A DNA stretch of 64,000 nt from Ailanthus altissimus (taxonomy: Eukaryota > Streptophyta > Magnoliopsida > Sapindales > Simaroubaceae). How positions within the stretch are numbered: the first letter of the stretch is position 1; every line of letters starts with the position of its first letter. Under the pieces are notes generated by a model. It was not told where the DNA came from. It ran no database searches and worked only from the letters and a program-made list of their open reading frames with translations. The stretch is from assembly GCA_946807835.1 (NCBI GenBank), contig OX327703.1:7695501-7759500 (forward strand), written 5' to 3'. Of this stretch, positions 36,206 through 49,316 are shown in pieces. Position numbers and translations under genes: made by a program.

Positions 36206-37632
36206 GCACTAGTATATTTAGTCAATAACTTTTGTATTGTGTTCCAATTTATAGATATTTGGTTATTTAATTATGTTTTTTTATCATAAATAGGTGCTTG
36301 ATGGAAAATGTGATAAATAGGAATAAATGGGAGGCAAAGTGGACGAGAAACAAAGGAGATACGCTCAAAATACGCCATTGAACAAACCTATGCCTAGGTG
36401 CTGCGGTGCTTAAAGCTTAGCATTGCAGCTCCCAAGGTAGATTGCTCGATGCCACAGTGCCCATTGCCCAGCACTGCAACACCGGCTAGCCACGCACTAA
36501 TTTATATTTCCAGGTGTCAGTACCGCGGCACTGGGGGTTTAGCGTCGCAGCACCAATGCAACATATAAAAAATCTCCTATTTTTACTCCTAATTCAAGTT
36601 GGATTCGAAGTGCCTTGCTCTTAGGGTTTCTCATACTTATAAAAATACTATTTTGAGGGCCAAAACCTAGATTTTAAAGAGGCAAAAATGTATTGAAACA
36701 GTTCGCACACAAAATTTACAGATAAAAGCTAAGAAATTAAGATTTATGTTCAAGATTGAAGATTTAAGTCACGGAAGAGAGAGAAGCACACCAAGGTGTC
36801 TTTTTGATTAGTTTTTCTTATCTTTATTTTTTATTATATTCTTATTGTTGCTGTTCTTCATGGATTGGTTTGATACTCTTGATTTTTTTTATGAGCTAAA
36901 TTTGTTATTCTAAGGTTAGATGTTTGTGAACTTAGTATGTAGTAAGATTTTGTTAATTCTTAGTTCATGAATTTAATACATACAATTCATTTTTTCTTGT
37001 GTTTAATGCTTTCATTATATCTGGCCAATATTATGAATGATTAAGGAACTATGATAAACTCAAAGGGATTCATATGTTTAAATATGATAGTTTGATATAT
37101 GAACATAGGGTAACAACTAGGAGTTCCATGTAGGATACATTATACTTAGATGGTATGTATAGTTTAATTTAGACTTGATCTTAATGAATTACATTCTAAT
37201 TTGATTAACATAGATAAATAAGTCATTATCAAAGTGCGTAATAAAGTCATTATCAGAGTGCGTAATATAGTCACTCAACCATCAACAGAAGCTTGTGATA
37301 AGATTAGTATCTAAGCCAACAATTATTATTAAGATATTAATTAATAGGTTAATAAATCCGATGAAATACGATGAAATATTAGGAGATGAGTCTATATCCC
37401 AGATTATTATCAATTTATGACCTTAACTCTTTGTTTATTTGCTATCTAGGTTAAGCTTTAGGTTGCTTAGTTAAATTACAAATTATAATTTTTTAGATAA
37501 AAGTAAGGTAGGTAAAATTTTAGTAATTGGTTGATAGAAATAGATCGAATAATTTCTGTAAGAATGATATCGAAACTTAAAATCCTATATTACTTTACAC
37601 GATAGCATGTATTCGCGCTTAGCTACTATATA
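36206..37632 (+). mobile_element. Solo LTR of an Athila-type family inside LINE 2
   Basis: Parallels the Athila LTR at 15882-17205: AGTATATTTAG near the start, GC-rich palindromic motifs at 36395-36560, CTTAGGGTTTCTCATACTTATAAAAA (TATA near 36640), the GGTTAGATGTTT block at 36910, the GTTCCATG(T)AGGATA block at 37115 and CGATAGCATG near 37600. LINE text lies on both sides. Both outermost ends have diverged, so the borders are approximate and no target duplication is claimed. A local 24-bp tandem duplication (AGTCATTATCARAGTGCGTA) sits at about 37219-37267. Confidence 0.72.
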
Positions 37633-38880
37633 TTTTGAAGAAGCCAAAAATAAACAACCTAGTCTAAATAAAAATGTTTTGAAGAAGCTCATAAATATTC
37701 TGTTGGAGAGTGGGGTTATTGCACCGTCAACTATCCTAGGGGTGCAAGGTACAAATAAAAATGAAGACATCGGCGGCTCCTAGTGATGGGGTTGCCAAAC
37801 GCCATCAATCTACTAAGCTGGAATGTTTCAGAGATTGGGCGATGTTCGAATGTTCCCAATTTTGTAAAGTTATGTACAAGAGTATATACCTAAACTGGTT
37901 TTTCTAATGGAAACCATTGCTTGGAAAGACAAAATGGAAGTGTTGAGGTTTAAATTAGGTATGAGAGGGAAATTAGTCGTGGAAAGGGTTAGAAGGAGTG
38001 GTGCGCTTTGTATTATCTGGTCGGGTAATATTTTAGTTGAGCTGCTCTCCTTTTCACAATATCATATTGATGTTATGGTTATGTCTCATACTTGAATTTG
38101 TGGTCATTTGCATGCATCTCAGCTATGTCTCATACTTTCTATGTTGCATGGTTAAGTGGGGGAGATTTTAACGAGATCCTTTATTCTTAGGAGAAAGACA
38201 CACGTGGGCGCGGGGGGTGGGGCGTGTTAAGCAGTGTAGCTTAGATGGACTTCTTCGGGAATACTTTAGAGGATTGTAATCATGATGATATAGGTTTTCG
38301 AGGGCCAATGTTTACTTGGGCTAATGTTAAGGGGACGAATTCATTCAGGAGCGTCTTGATAAGAGGGTACGGTCTTTTAAATGGGCCAATTTATTCCCTC
38401 TTCTTCGGTTTCTCATCTGAGGTTATAGGGCTCTCACACAGGTCGTTACTTGTAGAGATTAAAGATAACCTTAATAAGCATCAATATCGTATTCAAAGGT
38501 ATTTTCACTTTAAGGAAGATTGGGTTAACGAGGAGGAATGTTTTGAAATTATTTTGGCAAATTTTCTGCTTCCTTCAATGAATGATTTTATATCTAGCGT
38601 CAGGAAAAATATCTTTCGTTGCAGTTCGTCCTTCCATAGATGGAATATTGAAAATTTTTATGGCTTCCAGAATCACATCAAGCAGAAAAAAAGTTGAAAT
38701 GTATTTGCTGCAAGCAACTATTTTAGAAGACAGTTGAAACCAGTATAGGAGGGTGGAAAATTCCTTGGATTTTTTGAATTATAAGCTTGAACGATACTGG
38801 AAACAAAGATCCCAGGTTCAGTGGTTGCAAAGTAAAGATAAGAATACAAAGTTTTTTGAATTATAAGTTAGGAAGCCGAT
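37633..38880 (+). pseudogene. LINE 2 ORF2: endonuclease part
   Basis: Would nick target DNA for target-primed reverse transcription. It begins LPNAINLLSWNVSEIG near 37790 (apurinic-type endonuclease start, family LLSWNVRGLG), then LVFLMETIAWKDKMEVLRFK. The metal-binding motif GGDFNEIL is at 38158-38181. An open stretch at 38245-38697 contains DIGFRGPMFTWANVKG (family GF.G..FTW.N) and GLSHRSLLVEI (family SDH.PLL: here SHR). A decayed 'YWKQRSQVQWLQSKDKNTKFF' equivalent lies near 38795-38855. The RT domain is missing. Confidence 0.78.
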
Positions 38881-38939
38881 AGGTCTGCTAGTGCCTTTAT
38901 TGACTTAAATCCTATTCAAATTTTAAATTCTTATGAGTC

Positions 38940-39227
38940 GGTACTATATATATATATAAGGGAGGTAGGGAGTAGTAAACTTAGAATTCTTTTACAATTT
39001 TACGTTGAAAAAATAGAATTAGTCTAACATTGTCTAGGGAGTTTCACGTGCCTACATGCGTGAGTTTGAAGTTAGAGATAGTAGAAAGATTGTAGCTAAT
39101 CAATTCAAAGTGTAACAAATGAGAAATTAAGGTAATTCTCTATCTCTATACATATAATTATGAATAAGACGATCTAGCATCTGCAATAATTTTTATAAGA
39201 AAGTATATTAACAGGTGTATCAGAGTT
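38940..39227 (+). repeat. copia LTR tail plus primer site (sense orientation)
   Basis: Reverse complement of the 24774-25150 part of the antisense copia LTR: CACGTGCCTA, GAGTTTGAAG, TCTCTATACATATAATTATG, GACGATCTAGCATCTGC. It ends TTAACA at 39213, followed by GGTGTATCAGAGTT, a mutated initiator-Met primer site. A fragment of a third copy of this family. Confidence 0.72.
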
Positions 39228-40065
39228 ACCTTGTTTCATAATACATGTATAGTTTATTATTTTTAAAGATATTGTTATCAATACCCTTAGGGTATTGGCT
39301 AATATCACAAATACTAAAGATTTTTAAAAAAATCGACATTAAAACCTAAAGGTTTAGAAACATATGCATGAATGCCCAATCGTTAGGAATCTATTGTGAA
39401 AGTTATATGATAAGGGGGTAATAAAGTCATTTCATTTAGGTGTATATTTTAAATGAATACATGTGATATCAAAAAGCCACGTGTTATTTTAGTTGTTATT
39501 AAACAACTCTAAAATTGTGTCAAAACAGCTTTTATCTATGTAACCAACTACCACTTTGATGCTCTTTGCTTACTCATGAAGGACTTTAGAAATGAAATGA
39601 CTACCTTTAGAAAACTAAACGCGATTGACTTATCACTGTAAAAGAGACACTATGAAACAAATATCGTGAAAGAGATGATCGGATAATCAATGTGAAAAAG
39701 ATGACCATTTAAAGTGTGCTTTTTTAAATAAAAAAACTTAGATTGACATCATTTTTGTTTCATTTTTTGCCTTTTTATGAACTAGTTGGGTTTGCACTCA
39801 AATTATTAGTCTTAATGTTATTTTGCAAGTTTTTGTCACCGTGAATTTATGGGTATATTTATTTCTTTCATAAAAAATGATTTCAGTGGTTGTATATGGG
39901 TACTTACTTGCATGATATGTTTCCTATCTATCAAAGTATGTGTATGTTCTTGCTTTGAATATATATTTGTTTAGGGTGGTGTTATTATGATTTTGTTATA
40001 GAAGCTAGACTAGTTATATTTAAATGCAATTCATAATGGCATTGTTTTTTCTTTCTTGTTTCAGC
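39228..40065. other. Spacer with a small inverted-copy repeat
   Basis: No gene. About 39235-39350 is similar to the reverse complement of 47185-47275 (shared GATATTAGYCAATACC and AGGGTAT blocks), so a short repeat family is present in both places. Confidence 0.5.
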
Positions 40066-40470
40066 ATTTAGTAAGAGTGTGATATTGGATAATGTTGATA
40101 TAGATGAGTTTATCATAGTCTATTTGTTAAACGATGTTATAAAGGATGTTATAAATAAGATGGTCCATCTTAGGGAGAAACATAAAGTTAAGCATTCTTA
40201 CTTCGGTCTACGAGTAGGCTATAACTAGAAGAAGACATAGATGTAGAGTTAATGTTAAGTAATTTTTTTGTCTAAAGGGTTTACAAGTATTGAGATAACT
40301 ATAGATGTGGTGCCATTAGATGTAGTGCATATTTTATTACTATAGGGTCTAAAACCTAGTACTTCAGAACATGATAAGGAAGTAGATAATATAGGGAGTA
40401 AGTCATTTGATAGCCAACAAATGTCATGCACCAACCAATGTAGTCCCAACACCTAACCCCACCTAAATAT
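40066..40470 (+). pseudogene. MULE protein N-terminal (PB1-like) remnant
   Basis: Reads VDIDEFIIVYLLNDVIKDVI, then KHKVKHSYFGLRVGYN, with stops. This resembles the PB1-like segment at the N-terminus of many plant MULE proteins. An AG acceptor (TTGTTTCAG at 40057-40065) precedes it. The transposase core lies 2.9 kb downstream at 43385, beyond an antisense Ty3 LTR. That may be one MULE split by insertion, or two separate remnants. Confidence 0.5.
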
Positions 40471-40473
40471 TAT

Positions 40474-41846
40474 TGATGTTTGTTTATGAAACTAAACATA
40501 TGCGAATAAAACTACAAGTGGATGGGTTATGAGCAAGTAATAAAGTAGTAAGAAGTATTGTTCCTTCGAAGATTAGTTTTATAAATTAATGTTAAGTACT
40601 ATGATATTAACAACCTAAATTTATATAAACTAATTTAAACACTAAGTGATTAAGAAAATTAAAGATGCTATAACTAACAATTAAAAGATTCAAGGAGATG
40701 AGATGTCTATGGTAAAAGGGTCTTAGGGTTTTGATTTTACTCTACCCTTTTTCTGTTCTTTATAATTAGCAATTACCAACTAATCTTGTAAATTTATTAA
40801 TCAAAGGTTTAGAACTAATCTCATTACCTATCCCGAGAGTTTATTGCGATCCTATGCATACACAATCAAGTTAATATTCATATCTAACTTGTTTATCTAT
40901 ACATGCATTATGCTACCCTTAAGTGACAGTGTTAATTCTATTAGCCTCTCAACTCAATAAAATTAAAGGCAATGCTTTTCAATTCCAACATATGAGTTAA
41001 ATTTCCCAATAACATAACCTACAAGTTCAAATAATCTAATCAAATTTTCAATCCAATTAGAAGTATTAAACTTAGAAAAGCACAAATGAAAAATACAAGA
41101 TTTCGTCATTAATCAACTAAAAACATCAAAACAAAGTACTTAGTAAAGTTACATTAAGCCCTAAATATAAAATTTAGCTATCCATAATCAAGTGCACAAT
41201 TACAATAATCCAAAGATTCACAAGACTTATCATGTTCAAAACAACATAAATTACAAATATAAACTTTAAATTAAAGTAAATGAGACAAGAAAGAGAAGGA
41301 AAAAGTAGTTGGAGAAGTTCTTTAGGCCTTCTGTCTTCAATGATCTTCAAGAATCCAAGCCTTAAGAATTCTTTCTCTCACTAAAAAACCCTTGTTTTTT
41401 TTTCTCAAATTTCGTGCTTTTTCCATGATGACAAATGAGGCTTTTCATATTATTTTTATAGGCTTGAAAATTAAGGCACAAAATTCAAAATACATTTGGG
41501 GTGTTGGTGGCGCTTAGGCGTTAAGAATTTTGCCCATAGAGCTCGATTTGTCACTTAGGTTCTAAAACTTGGGTTTTCAACACCTAGAGAGGAGGGGGGG
41601 ACAATGTAGCAAAAATGCTATAACATTTTATTGTTCACAGTCATTTTAGCATTTAATATAGTAATCTACTGCACTATATTTAATTTTTTTGCCTTTTTTT
41701 TTTTTGAAATTTTATCCCAAATAGCTCCATTAACTTTAAACTTACAAAATGACAATAGCACACATAAGAAGTTATATATTCTTATTTAGATTGAACAATT
41801 ACCAAGTTTTGGAGTTCAAGACAATAGATATAAAATGTACTCATCA
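40474..41846 (-). mobile_element. Antisense Ty3/gypsy LTR (Athila/Tat-type) with adjoining internal part
   Basis: Minus-strand LTR starting TGATGAGTACATTTTATATC at 41846 and ending near 40474 (plus strand TGATGTTTG). On the minus strand it is preceded by AAGTTTGGGCGAGTT (41861-41847), the polypurine tract of Athila/Tat elements, and by CTCGTCTTTGAGCAAG just upstream. An LTR TATA box is seen near 41443 (minus strand). About 1373 bp, of a different family from the LTRs at 15882 and 36206. Confidence 0.68.
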
Positions 41847-43330
41847 AACTCGCCCAAACTTAAATACTTGCTCAAAGACGAGCAAGGAGACATACCTCAC
41901 AAGTAAAAGCTAAAATTAAAAAAATAACTATAAGAAAACATAAAACATTGAGTCAGCAAATAATTAACAATTCATCTCAAAACTTTCTCATGACTACTAA
42001 TCTCAAGGAAATTCTAAACATCATAATATTTTAACATATTAATACAATACTTGTTCTACCCCACAAGTGACCTACTTAATGTATGTGTGTATAGAATCAT
42101 TAGTTACATGCATTCAGATTAGTTTATGCACACAAGACAATAAAATGGTCTCTATGAATTTTTACTTAACTAACACTCTAAAGGCTTGTTTTTCACATCA
42201 CTCTCCACTATGTAGACATATACATAATCAAGGATCAAGTAGGACTTTATCTAGATTATAATGCATAGCTGGATGAGGGTAAGAAAAAGTGGATCAATTT
42301 TTTTGGCTCAACTCATACCATAAACACACATTTCTCTATAAACTAATCAAACTAAACTATGTTTTCCACTCGCTTTTCCTCCAAACTTATTTCTTTGATT
42401 CCCTTGTTATTTTATTGCTCATCTTTTTCTTTTTCTAAGTTAAGGATATAGAAAATTCAAACTATACATTTTCCTTTAATTTTTTTATATTTTATATTTT
42501 ATATTTTTGATTTTTTTAAAAATAAAGATAAGCCACTATAGCCCCAAACAAAAGCTTATCCAATATTAAAACAACTAAATCCATAACTCCTATTTTTTAT
42601 TCATTTTAAAAAATCCAATAGCTCACACAACTCTCTAACTCTCTAAAATGAGTGCTCATGGTATGATGGGGTATTAGAAAATATAATTAAATTAGAGGCT
42701 AAGGTATTAATGTGGTTAGCAACAAAAATGATTATCAGGCTCAACAGGGATAACTAGGGGTAAAGATATATAAAGGTTAGCTTGAAATGCTCAATTGGTC
42801 TAAATATGGCCTAAATTCTCATTCTAAATTATTTATGCCCTAGCATTTTGCCTCGAGTAATGCTCAAACAAGTTCTGGCATGTTTTGAGACCCTAAGTAT
42901 ACTTGTTATGCATAAATGTCTTCTAAGTAAGTATAATAACTAGATGATCCTAACTACATGTTTAATAAATCAATTGGTCACAAAATGAAGCCTAACTTGT
43001 TTTAGACTACTAAGCAAACAATCACAATATTTATTATTTCTAAAACAAAGTAGCATTTGAAATCATGATTCTATTTTATATCATTAACTACTAACCATTT
43101 AACCAACTCACGACTGATAATGAAAATAAAAAAATTGCATGCAAAACAAAACAGCTAAAAGCAACCAACATAAAAGAGTAAGCATTGTTGAATTCGATAA
43201 ATGAAAACCGAATAATGTTTCCTTCCCTCAAACATAAAATTAACGTTGTCCATAATGGCAAGAATTAAAGTGAGTAAAAGAAAATTTTCTTATAGATGAT
43301 GGCTTAATGCGGCGGTGCTCGAATTGCGAG
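41847..43330 (-). other. 3' internal part of the antisense Ty3 element
   Basis: No coding domain seen. On the minus strand CATTATGGACAACGTTAATTTTATGTTTGAGG near 43255-43220 resembles the CATTGAGGACAATGT...AAGTTTGGGG tract of Tat/Athila 3' regions. The rest of the element is absent. Confidence 0.5.
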
Positions 43331-43384
43331 GCCAAAGTTGTTTCTTGAGTTGGTGCTCAAAGTTATTGCTCGATAGCTATGAAA

Positions 43385-44170
43385 TATAACCTTAGTGCTA
43401 TTGCATTAATTCAATCAGAAAGGCTAGACACAACATGTAGAAGCAATATAACCAACCCTGAATTTATACCTACAAATTTAACATTCAAAAGAATATTCAT
43501 AGCTTTTCGAGTACATAAAACAAGTTTCTTGAGTGGCTGTAGACCTTTTATATGGTTAATTAGATGTTCCATGAAAGGGAAGTGTGATGATATTTTATTA
43601 TTTGTTATAGTTCTAGATGGCAATAATGCTTTATTTTTAATAGCAGTGTCTGTATGTGAAGTTGACTACTGAGAGTTGGTATTTATTTTTAGATAACTTA
43701 TATCATTTGATTGGTTATAAGGAAAAGAAGACTATAAAATTCATGAGTGATAGAAAAAAGGGTTTAGTAGATGCCATGGATGCATACTGGTTAAATCACC
43801 CGCAGGGTGTTATGTCAGGCATATATATGCCAATTTTAGAAACAAATGGTCTAGTTTACACTTGAAGATTTTTTTTAGTCTGCAGTTAGAGAGACTAATA
43901 AACATCAATTCAAAAAAATTCTTGAAACTATCAAACAAGTTATTTTTCATGCATATGATTGGCTCAGTAAATTACTACCATAGAAATGGTTAAGACAAGG
44001 TTATCCAAATGTTTAATATGACCATTTAATAAACAACTGAGACATTTGATAGTTGGTTGCTGAAGTAGAGGAAAATACCTATTCTTACCCTATTAGAGCA
44101 TTGCAGAAGAAAGGTGATAGTTAGAATACAAGAGAGGTTTTAGTATAGACAAGCATGAAAAATAGACATG
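43385..44170 (+). pseudogene. MULE (MuDR-type) transposase, copy B
   Basis: Catalytic core of a Mutator-like transposase. Visible: FRVHKTSFLSGCRPFIWLIR (family F..GCRPFIWLDG; the Asp of the first catalytic motif is absent, 'IWLIR'), KCDDILLFVIVLDGNNALF, ESWYLFLDNLYHLIGYKEKK, KFMSDRKKGLVDAM, then FKKILETIKQV, AYDWLSKLLP and a decayed EENTYSYPIRALQ stretch to about 44150. A C-terminal ERPSRPKK block lies near 44362-44385. Several stops. Copy A (26320-26740) is a shorter version. Confidence 0.78.
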
Positions 44171-45302
44171 GCAATAATTGTGATTAGAATTATTGATAAA
44201 TAAGTGACAAGGGCAGAGCATTGAGGATACTCAACACCAAAAACATTTTCTTAGCTCTTCTAAATTTTTTTTTGTTGCATTTAGCAATATTTTCTTACAA
44301 ACTATAAAATAAATTTCTAATTTACACATTATGCATCGTTTTTAGGAAATAGAGGAAAAGAGAGGCCTAGTAGACCTAAAAAATAAAAGAGGCAATGATG
44401 AATAGATTTCAAGTGGTTGAACTTTTGTTATCAATTTCTTGGTTTTATGCCTTATATGAACTTTGTTTATTTTTGAATTGATTTATTTTCACTTTATAAT
44501 TTTTTGGAAGAATGATGGTGCATTGTATCCATAATTTTAGATTATAATATTCCAAGTGCATTGTGTTCATAATTTTAATTTATAATATTTTAAGTTCATT
44601 CATTTCTATTACATCTTTCATTTATTACAATATCAATTCTAAGGTCCATGTTATTTTTTGTATGCGCATGACAACATTGCACCCACTAAGATAACCAACA
44701 AAATGCGAAAAACATTATGTATCACACTTTTCACTTCATCAATTTTTTTTTTTGTCACGTCTATCTATCAAGTAAGCACCCTACAAACTTTCCCATCTAG
44801 ATTTTACCCTACTTCTACCAATGAAGTAATTTCAAGAATTTTAAGCATCTAATAGATGAAGTCTTATTTCTATGGTTCCCAAAATTTGCAGTAATTACAT
44901 CTTTTTCCCTCACAATAGAAGTACAATTTATTAGAATTGTTCTCTGACTCTAAGATCCTTATAACTGCCTTCCATCCATATAAATAATTTTTGTTTCTAA
45001 ATTTATAATTCTCTCATTCACTTCACTTAGATTTATAGAGGTTGACATGATTATGTATGGGTATTTTTTAAGGCTAAAGAAAAAAGATTGTTTGAAACAA
45101 TTTGAGGCAATTTGTAAGGCACTTTGATGTTATGAGATTTGGTTTAAGGTTGTTGTCACATAAAAGAAGAGTTTGCAAGAGAAATATTGTAAATAAATAT
45201 GGCAAAATATATCTTCTTTTTACTAGGAATTATTTGACCATTGGAGTGCAATGATCACCTATAATTTGTAAGAATACTTTTTTAAATTTGAAGAGGTGTA
45301 TG

Positions 45303-46716
45303 TGTTGGTATAAGAAAAAAAAATTATGTTTAACAAAATAAATGTAAAAAATGTCAGATCGTCTTGCTCATAATTACATGTATAGGGATAAAAGATTACC
45401 TCAATTCTTCGCTTTGCTAAATCTTGAATTGACGGGTGCATTATTCTCTACTATTCCCAACCTTCAAACTCAACACGTATGGCACATGGATCCTTCCTTA
45501 ATCTTTATAATCAGTAATACCTGAATCTTAGAGAATAGTAGTAACCAAATTCTTTTTCCACATAAGAATATGTACAAAATAATTATTCCTATGGTTAAGG
45601 TTATTTTTTACTATTTCCTATCTCATATATATAAGAATCTCCCTTAGGTATTTAAAATTATATTAGCATTAAAAATTTAGAGTTTGATTATAATTTAAGC
45701 TAGTAGAGGGACTGTAAGACCTATAGGCTTACTAGCTCCAACTTAAAAGGTCCAGTCTTAGTCATCTCATGACCCATCAGTGTTTTTAAGTTAAACCCAG
45801 ACTATTCTACCAAAAGTCAAGGGCTGCACTTTAGTAATCTATGTTATTAAGTAAAAGCCCATTTAATTAAAATTCATTTTAATTAAATTAGGCTTAGTCA
45901 TTAGACCAATAATAACTGCTTAATTACTCTCTAATTAATGTCCAAAATTAAAGTTAGGCAATGGAAAAAAATGTCTTACCTCTTTAATTACTTATTTACC
46001 CTTAAGTCACTGAGTGCTCTAATGATCATTTCTAATATATCTATATTTGTAAGTAAACTTACAAATAAATATTATTATTCAATAAATAGTTTATTAAATA
46101 AACTGCAGTTATAGATTCAAATGATCAAGCACTGCAAACAACTTAGGTGAAAATTATTTATTAGATTCTATATTGCAAATATTTGTTCCTACGGTCAATG
46201 AAATAATATCTCTAAGCTATCGAAGTTTTGACCGTTTATATGGATCTAACTCCATGATAACTCAAAAGATACAACATGAATGTAAGTTCATTACCTGCTC
46301 AAGATTGAGATTAATCAAGCTTATTAAAGCATTGCAAATTAAGATCAATGGCATTTAGTTAACCTGATCAAAATTCACATTAGTTCCGTTCAATGTAACA
46401 TATACACTAGTTTTTCTACTCGAAGTCTTTACTTCAATGATTAAGGTAAATCATCCATTATAAGAAGTAGAAAAACTACAACCTTACATAATGAAATGCC
46501 TTTTTCATTAAAGGTTGTGAACTAGATTTAATTTATAAAGAACTTGTAATCTATACTCTCTATATTACCATCATATGCCTAATACATAGATCACATATTT
46601 TATAAATATGGGTTCATCAATGTATGCTCAATTATATGTATGAATAAATTTTATTAATTAAATAAAATATTATTACACATATTTTAAAGGCATAAAATAA
46701 CATAAAATGTCTAACA
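45303..46716 (-). mobile_element. Solo copia LTR, TSD GTATG
   Basis: TGTTGGTATAAG ... TGTCTAACA, 1414 bp, flanked by perfect GTATG at 45298-45302 and 46717-46721. Copy A shows the empty site: AAGAGGTTTATGATCCGATCG near 27808 reads straight through. Same family as the LTR at 24774-26212. Confidence 0.92.
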
Positions 46717-49052
46717 GTATGATCCAATGATCCAAACATAATCTACTAATATATTATTTGGTGTAATAAAATTGGTTATTGAAAGATACTATATAAAATT
46801 CAATAAAAAAAATCAACTCGATTAAATTAGAAAAGATGATGAATAGTTGTGGAGATTTATAGATGTTCAATTCGATTGTAGAAAAATATACAAATATAGG
46901 AAATTACATAAAGTGTACATGGGCATATTTATCAAATAACTATATTCATTATATTATTCAATATTTTAATAAGTTTAATTTTTTAATGTTAAAAAGTCAA
47001 TTTCTAAAGTGAAAAATAGATTTTCTCATAACTCGTGTAGGTGATAATTATCGTATAATCATCTTTTAATGCCTACATGAGCAATTTAGTTATTTGATTC
47101 ACACTAACATAGAATCTATTTAATTTAACAGACTTCTTTTAATGGTTATGTGTTCGTGAATATTTTCTTAATCCAATGGTATTAATTTAAATTTTTTAAA
47201 CTCTTAAGTACTTGTGATATTAGTCAATACCTTGAGGGTATAGGTGATAATATCTGTTATTTTTATATGGCGGTTAGTGTTTATTATGACAGCAATTGCA
47301 TAATTTAATTTATAGTTGTTTTTTTAATTACTTTTATATGGTGGGTCATCATATGTGAAAGTTTGAATCACGACCTTATATTTAAATTAAAAATACCTTT
47401 ACAAATCAATTAATGTAATATGAGCTTAATTATTCCTAGGGGTGGGCAAATATCCCGTACCCGATCCGTCTCGAAATTTTAGGTCGGGACGGGAACGGGA
47501 ATGGATTCGAAACCCGTTTGGGATAAAAAATTCTGTCCTGAACGGGCTGGGTCGAGTTCAAGAAATTCTCGATCCCAATAAGGAATTCCCAAAATTTCTG
47601 AATGGGTTCAGGAATTCTCGAACTTCTAAACCCGTTTATCGGGAATTCCCGACATTTTTTTTGCAAATATCAATTTTAAAACGATGCCGTTTCATGAGGC
47701 TTGAAACGGCGCTGTTTTGGTGATTGAAAATAAATGATAATGCTTCTTCTCTCAGTTTCTGTTCTGATTTCTCGTTCCTTTTCGGCTCTTCTCTCTCTCA
47801 AAATATCACCGCTGACACAACCCTACCCACGGCTATGGACGACAGACGCCACTGGTGACGGATGCCACCGAGCCAGTCGCAGTCCCCCCTACAACCTTAG
47901 TCTCACTTCTCAATCTCGGGGTAGGCAGTATTTGGACGATTGCCGCGGCCGCCAACCACCGTGAGTCCTCCGAAGTCGAGGGTAATCACCGACATCTGAC
48001 CACGGTAAGGGGATCGATTTGAGAAGCAGTACTCACTAAATGCCTAAATGTTTATTGATTTCATATTTGTCATCTTCATTTTAACATAGGTAATTGTCAT
48101 CTTCATCGATTTGAGAAGCTAAATTACTAATTTTTGTGCTTGTGCTCTTAATTCTTATGCTGGATGACAAACACGTTCGGGAAAATTGTGAAAATGCTAT
48201 GAAATCAATAAGATATCATCAATTATCTACTTAGGGTTTCATGTCGTTACTGTTTTATGTAAAAGAGTATATTGTGGTTAAGACGTTGAAGTAGTTGGTT
48301 TATTGGCTCATTTTTCGTTGTGAGAATGACTTAGAACTCAGTAGGGTATTTTTTAAGTGCAATTATGGTTTTAGCCTTTTAGGCAGCGGGTGCACATGGG
48401 GGCTTTATGTGTCTGTTTCTATGTTGCTGTCTTGGTTTCATTCAAGTAATTTTGAGAAGGAATGATGCTTTGTTATTCTTTTTATTCACATATAGTAATG
48501 GTATATGGTTTTGAAATTTTGATGGGCTATTGTTGCGTATTAATTGTTTGTATCATTTTGTATTGAACTTTTTGACAGAAAGTTCAAAAAATATTTTCTA
48601 CGGGGATCTTCACTGCATCGGATTGATCATGATGATCATTTGGTTGTCTGTCACTCATAGAACTATTTTATTTTTCCCATGATGATAATTTGATCTGTTT
48701 GTTCCATTTCATCATGATTTGCTTTCTGACTATTTCGTTCAATTCGTTTGATTTACTTAATCAAAAGCAACAAAATAAATTTGTTTGATCATGTTTGATG
48801 TATATCCTTGATCACAATTATTGGTCACGAGCCGACATTATTGGACAGAAAGTGGCTAAATTATATGAGTTCTTTATTATAACCAAATGAGAGTTCTTTT
48901 TTATAACTAAAGTAGCTAAAAAAGGAAGATTATAAGAGTTCTTTTTTATTGATGCTTTGCTGTTGTTTTGGGCTGTATAGCTACTTAATTTCTATTACCT
49001 TATGATATCCTTTTTAATGATGATTTATTTATCAAAGGTTTATTTGTAAATA

Positions 49053-49316
49053 ATGGATTCAGATTCAAGTTCAGCTGATAATAATTTTGAGGATTTACAT
49101 TCTCAATCAAATTCTGAGAACGATCATGAGAGGGATACGGGTAAGGAAGAAAAAACTTTATTTCTGCCATGCTCTAAAGAAAAAAAGAGAAAGCTTGTGC
49201 CACAAGCATTGGCACAAAGATCGAAAGCATGGTTGCACTTCAAAAAAAGTAAAACATTAACAGACAAAGCAAACGTTAAAATATTTAACGCATTTCAACT
49301 TGAATTGAATTTATAA
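49053..49316 (+). pseudogene. N-terminal hAT transposase remnant
   Basis: 87-codon frame, MDSDSSSADNNFEDLHSQSN, an acidic lead followed by KEKKRKLVPQALAQRSKAWL and HFKKSKT. The SKAWLHFKK text resembles the start of a BED zinc finger (family S.VW.HF), but no zinc-binding Cys or His pairs follow. Sequence then runs into tandem repeats. The ATG follows an acceptor-like TTTATCAAAG. Probably the first coding exon left after loss of the catalytic core. Confidence 0.45.

Noticed and set aside
47442..47723. Overlapping open frames on both strands rich in Pro, Arg and Gly
   Set aside because: They lie in the inverted repeat and subterminal GC-rich region of the hAT element and match no protein family.
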